From Levilactobacillus andaensis (GTDB lineage Bacteria; Bacillota; Bacilli; Lactobacillales; Lactobacillaceae), in contig NZ_BOLP01000007.1 in NCBI RefSeq assembly GCF_016861695.1, forward strand, positions 86,197 through 150,196: DNA of 64,000 nt. The letters are read 5' to 3'. The translations under genes and the position numbers were made by a program. The notes below the pieces were generated by a model. It had not been told where the DNA came from. It did no database searches and saw only the letters and a list, made by a program, of their open reading frames with translations. Shown here in pieces: positions 61,118 through 64,000 of this stretch (position 1 is the first letter of the stretch; each line of letters opens with the position of its first letter).

Positions 61118-61456
61118 ATGTCAAATTTAACGAAACTCAAACACGAATTTACGAAGTCTAGCGATTTTCTAATCGCCTTGGGTGATCAGAAGCGGCAGGC
61201 TATCATCATTTCGTTGCTTGATCAAAAGGTGGTTCATCGTGGTTTACAGGTGACGGATCTGGTCGGCGTTACCGGACTATCTCGGCCAGCCGTCTCGCAC
61301 CATTTGAAAATTTTAAAAGAGGCTAAGCTAGTCGATTATCGGCGTGAGGGGACGAAAAACTTCTATTATCTCACGCACCGGACGACCGAGATTGATAAAT
61401 TGAGTAGCCTACTCGACCACGTTAAGGAGATCATGAAATGCAATCAGCAACTATGA
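61118..61456 (+). CDS. ArsR-family winged-helix repressor
   Basis: 112 residues. Opening DFLIALGDQKRQAIIISLLD, recognition helix LSRPAVSHHLKILKEAKLVD and wing YRREGTKNFYYL. No Cys metal site of ArsR/SmtB type, so it probably senses a reactive or organic signal. Overlaps the PfpI-like gene by 19 nt and is divergent from the quinone oxidoreductase, forming one redox stress module. Confidence 0.88.
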   Translation: MSNLTKLKHEFTKSSDFLIALGDQKRQAIIISLLDQKVVHRGLQVTDLVGVTGLSRPAVSHHLKILKEAKLVDYRREGTKNFYYLTHRTTEIDKLSSLLDHVKEIMKCNQQL

Positions 61457-62136
61457 AGAAAATTTTAATCGTGCTAACGAATACAACCCGTTATGGCACG
61501 ACTACGGATCCCACCGGTTTATGGCTAGGAGAGGCAACCGAGTTTGCGTTGATTTTGCAGCAGGCGGGGTATCAGGTGGACTACGTGAGTCCTAAGGGTG
61601 GGTTTGTACCGTTGGACCCCCGGAGCATGAAATATACGGACGATGAGGTCATGGACTTCTACGAGTCTGCCGACTTTCAGCAACGCGGGTTAACTGCATC
61701 GCTTATGCCAAACCAGGTGAACGCGGCCGATTACGCGGCGATTTACTACGCGGGTGGTCACGGCGTTATGTGGGACTTCCCAGATAACCAACCATTGCAG
61801 CACTTAGCTGCTGATATTTATAAAAATGGCGGGTTTGTCACGTCAGTCTGCCACGGAATTGCGGGGTTGTTGAACGTAAAATTAGCTGACGGAGCTTACC
61901 TAATTGCTGGGCGGAAGATTACTGGTTTTACCAAGTCCGAAGAGATCTTAGCGGGCAAACGGTCAGTGGTTCCCTTCTTCAATCAAGTCGAGGCCGAGAA
62001 GCGTGGCGCAAAGTTCAGCAAGCATCGCGCTTACAGTGAGTACGCCGTTCAAGACGGCCAGTTGATTACGGGGCAAAATCCATTTTCAGCTAAGGCGGTC
62101 GCTCGGTTGCTGGTCAAAAGTCTGAGTCACAAGTAG
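61438..62136 (+). CDS. DJ-1/PfpI family protein (class I glutamine amidotransferase fold), Hsp31-like
   Basis: 232 residues. The nucleophile elbow is TSVCHGIAGLL with Cys, preceded by AAIYYAGGHGVMWDFP, and Glu in GEATEF: the Hsp31/DJ-1 glyoxalase III pattern. Likely detoxifies methylglyoxal or repairs glycated proteins. AAGGAG is 8 nt from the ATG at 61438; the ATG at 61453 (MKKILIVLTN) overlaps the arsR stop as ATGA and is a reasonable alternative. Confidence 0.87.
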   Translation: MQSATMKKILIVLTNTTRYGTTTDPTGLWLGEATEFALILQQAGYQVDYVSPKGGFVPLDPRSMKYTDDEVMDFYESADFQQRGLTASLMPNQVNAADYAAIYYAGGHGVMWDFPDNQPLQHLAADIYKNGGFVTSVCHGIAGLLNVKLADGAYLIAGRKITGFTKSEEILAGKRSVVPFFNQVEAEKRGAKFSKHRAYSEYAVQDGQLITGQNPFSAKAVARLLVKSLSHK

Positions 62137-62186
62137 TTGTGGGAAGACATCATTATGGGGCTACTGGTGAAGATTCAATTGCAAAA

Positions 62187-62288
62187 AGAATAGATGAGGT
62201 TGGCTTGACTGATTTTCGGGCGCCCATATACTCTCAAAATGCCAGCAAGAGGTGTCAGGATAGTTATATAGAATTGGTTAATCTCTAG
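62187..62288 (+). pseudogene. Fossil of a UPF0158 gene, 3' end
   Basis: The frame reads RIDEVGLTDFRAPIYSQNAS, KRCQDSYIELVNL then TAG at 62286. It parallels DEFGLT, YDFRASTYQRIVSEWCQDNHVELVD of the gene at 57621. Four codons (QKWY) are missing and no 5' part is recognisable. Confidence 0.6.
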
Positions 62289-62361
62289 TTGGAGCTCTTC
62301 TAAACTGAGAAATACCCTTTTTTAGCTATAAAAAGAGGAAAGAACTTAAAGTAGTTAATTC

Positions 62362-62405
62362 AAAAAAAGCGAATCGCCAACTTTTCATCGCTGGTGATTC
62401 GCTTT
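62362..62405 (-). terminator. Terminator of the NADH oxidase gene
   Basis: AAAGCGAATC / GATTCGCTTT arms; on the minus strand followed by seven T. Confidence 0.85.
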
Positions 62406-62432
62406 AGCTGTTTTCTATTAAATTGTGGCTGT

Positions 62433-63791
62433 TTAAGTTCGCAAATACCCTTTTTCCTGGTTCACAGCCAACTGGCCGGCCAAGTTCAGGTAGTTATAGG
62501 TGTCATTAAAGTTGGGCGAGAACAGCATGTCCAGAAAGGCCAGCTGGTCGATCGTCCCGTTATTCTGAATTAAGGCGGAGACCGTATTGGCCGCTTGGGC
62601 GACGTCGTGTTCGCACATCAGTTGCGCGCCCAGAATCTTCCGTGTGTTCCGGTCGTAGATCAGTTCCACCGTGACCGGGTAGGCATCTGGCATGAATTCT
62701 GGGCGGTAGGGGCCTTCATAGACCACGCTAGCTGCATTGAGCCGCGCCGCCTTTGCTGCTTCCAAGGTCATTCCCGTGCAGGCGACCGTGTAGTCAAAAA
62801 TCATCATCCCGGTCGTAATCTGCGTTCCAATCGTCCGCAGCCGGCGTTCGAAGGTGTTGATCCCGGCTAGCGCACCTTGGCGAATCGCGTGCGAAACCAG
62901 TGGGGCATACGCGTCTTCGTCCGTTGGATTGTAGTGACACATGGCCGCATCGCCCGCCGCTAAAATGTCGGGGTCAGACGTTTGCATGTAGTCATCCGTC
63001 AACAGGGCACCATTTTTCGCCATATCCACTTGGCCTTGCAACAGGTCGGTTTGGGGAATCATACCGGCACTAATGGCGGCCATGTCCACTTCGTAATCCT
63101 GGCCATGTTCCGTGTTGATCAGGAGCTTACCATTTGGCGCGTCCTTAAAGGCCGTCACCTGGGTATCGGTCAGCAAATGGACGCCGCGTTTCTTCAACAC
63201 CTCAGCAACTTTATCGGCTATCAAAGGCTCGACGTACGCATTTAATAAGTGGCTTGGGCGTTGAATCAGGAGGACCTCATGCCCTGAAGTCACATAGCCC
63301 GAGGCCAACTCGACCCCCACGTAGCCACCACCGATAATGGCGATGCGCTTGGAATCTGGGGCGTAGTCGCACAGGTCATGGGCCTGGTCATACGTTTTAC
63401 ATAGTTGGACCTTGGCGTTTTCAATGCCGGGGATGGCCGGAATGGCGGTAATCGACCCGGTTGCCATAATTAATTTATCATAGGTTGTATTCGTCAGCTT
63501 CTTCGTCAACAGATCTTGGACCAGTAACGTGTGGGTCTTAGCATCAACGCGCACAACGTCATGGTTGACCTTCATGTGCACGCCCTGCTTCACAAAATCC
63601 TCGGGATCCGCGTAACGGGCATCCTCGATGGTTGTAATCGTGCCTTCAAGTTGTAAGTAAGAAGCGCAAGACAAATATGAAATTTCAGACTGGCGCTCAT
63701 AGACAGTGATGTCTGCACCGGGGTAATAGGTCAATATTTCTTTGACGGCGGCAATCCCCGCATGGGTGCAGCCAATAACGACGACTTTCAT
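62433..63791 (-). CDS. nox: NADH oxidase, water-forming type
   Basis: 452 residues, pyridine nucleotide-disulfide reductase family with a single redox Cys42 in SYLSCAS. FAD site VVIGCTHAGIAAVKE, NAD site IAIIGGGYVGVELA, second FAD motif DPDILAAGDAA and a C-terminal dimerisation domain. Such enzymes reduce oxygen to water with NADH and regenerate NAD in lactobacilli; CoA-disulfide reductase is the close alternative. A TATACT -10 box lies at 63826-63831 on the minus strand. Confidence 0.92.
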   Translation of the reverse strand: MKVVVIGCTHAGIAAVKEILTYYPGADITVYERQSEISYLSCASYLQLEGTITTIEDARYADPEDFVKQGVHMKVNHDVVRVDAKTHTLLVQDLLTKKLTNTTYDKLIMATGSITAIPAIPGIENAKVQLCKTYDQAHDLCDYAPDSKRIAIIGGGYVGVELASGYVTSGHEVLLIQRPSHLLNAYVEPLIADKVAEVLKKRGVHLLTDTQVTAFKDAPNGKLLINTEHGQDYEVDMAAISAGMIPQTDLLQGQVDMAKNGALLTDDYMQTSDPDILAAGDAAMCHYNPTDEDAYAPLVSHAIRQGALAGINTFERRLRTIGTQITTGMMIFDYTVACTGMTLEAAKAARLNAASVVYEGPYRPEFMPDAYPVTVELIYDRNTRKILGAQLMCEHDVAQAANTVSALIQNNGTIDQLAFLDMLFSPNFNDTYNYLNLAGQLAVNQEKGYLRT

Positions 63792-63948
63792 AGGATAATC
63801 ATTTCTTTCCGCTATTAGTTAACTTAGTATAGCATATATTTCACGAAGAAATCGCGGGTTAAACAGTTTAGGGGGTCACTTTCGCGAAATTGAGTATTTC
63901 TTTCTGTCATTAATTAACCTAGTACCTGAATTATTCACCAGAAACTCC

Positions 63949-63993
63949 AAAATCCCCATCAAACACATGATTCAAGTGCTTGATGGGGATTTT
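63949..63993. terminator. Terminator hairpin near the window end
   Basis: AAAATCCCCATCAA / TTGATGGGGATTTT, perfect 14 bp with A-run and T-run; likely ends a gene lying to the right of the window on the minus strand. Confidence 0.8.
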
Positions 63994-64000
63994 ACGTTTT

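Overview
The window looks like the oriC-proximal right arm of a Levilactobacillus (Lactobacillus brevis-like) chromosome. The evidence is the gene order rpsF-ssb-rpsR, gdpP-rplI-dnaB, walRKHIJ-htrA-rlmH, lactobacillus-style LPxTG pilus genes, a type I-E CRISPR repeat of lactobacillus type, and a secreted protein whose mature N-terminus resembles the wall-binding part of L. brevis SlpA. Six 16-bp parS (ParB-site) palindromes are spread over the window, as expected near an origin. Most core genes lie on the + strand, the expected leading strand. Species is not determined.

Layout. 0-16 kb: ribosomal protein/SSB operon, cre-controlled gldA, an AbrB/Doc toxin-antitoxin pair, a half ABC transporter, an XRE gene with a dead paralogue, an SlpA-like surface protein, a MerR/TipAS regulator, then gdpP, rplI, a Fic protein lacking the catalytic His, and dnaB. 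16-26 kb: accessory metabolism (FMN reductase, SDR, IclR, MFS), a T-box controlled oligopeptide-binding lipoprotein, a secreted matrixin-like protease and a YczE-like membrane protein. 26-28 kb: tRNA-Lys and an IS30-family element. 28-37 kb: the wal operon, htrA, a strong DnaA-box cluster, rlmH. 37-44.5 kb: an AT-rich, decayed accessory zone with an IS982-family element fused to a surface-protein remnant, IS3 and IS982 fossils, genes of unknown function, an orphan HicB, a frameshifted RES-like gene, GNATs and a MerR fossil. 44.9-51 kb: sortase-dependent pilus operon (tip/adhesin, backbone, class C and class A sortases). 51.1-51.9 kb: CRISPR array with 13 repeats and no cas genes in the window. 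52-64 kb: rarA, small enzymes, a DUF2075 ATPase, a secreted tyrosine phosphatase, an ArsR-controlled divergent redox module, and NADH oxidase.

Working together: walRK (cell-wall stress), gdpP (c-di-AMP), htrA (surface protein quality control) and the sortase/pilus genes act at the envelope. ssb, dnaB, rarA, parS and the DnaA-box cluster concern replication and segregation. Several genes carry single-base lesions (XRE paralogue, RES-like, GNAT, UPF0158), so 38-58 kb is decaying or contains sequencing errors.

The least explained items are: the eight-box DnaA cluster between htrA and rlmH; two or three dispersed multi-stem elements with compensatory stem changes; a small RNA candidate convergent to an unknown gene at 39.3 kb; an SD-to-start hairpin in htrA; and a lone T-box-oppA unit with a probable Arg specifier.
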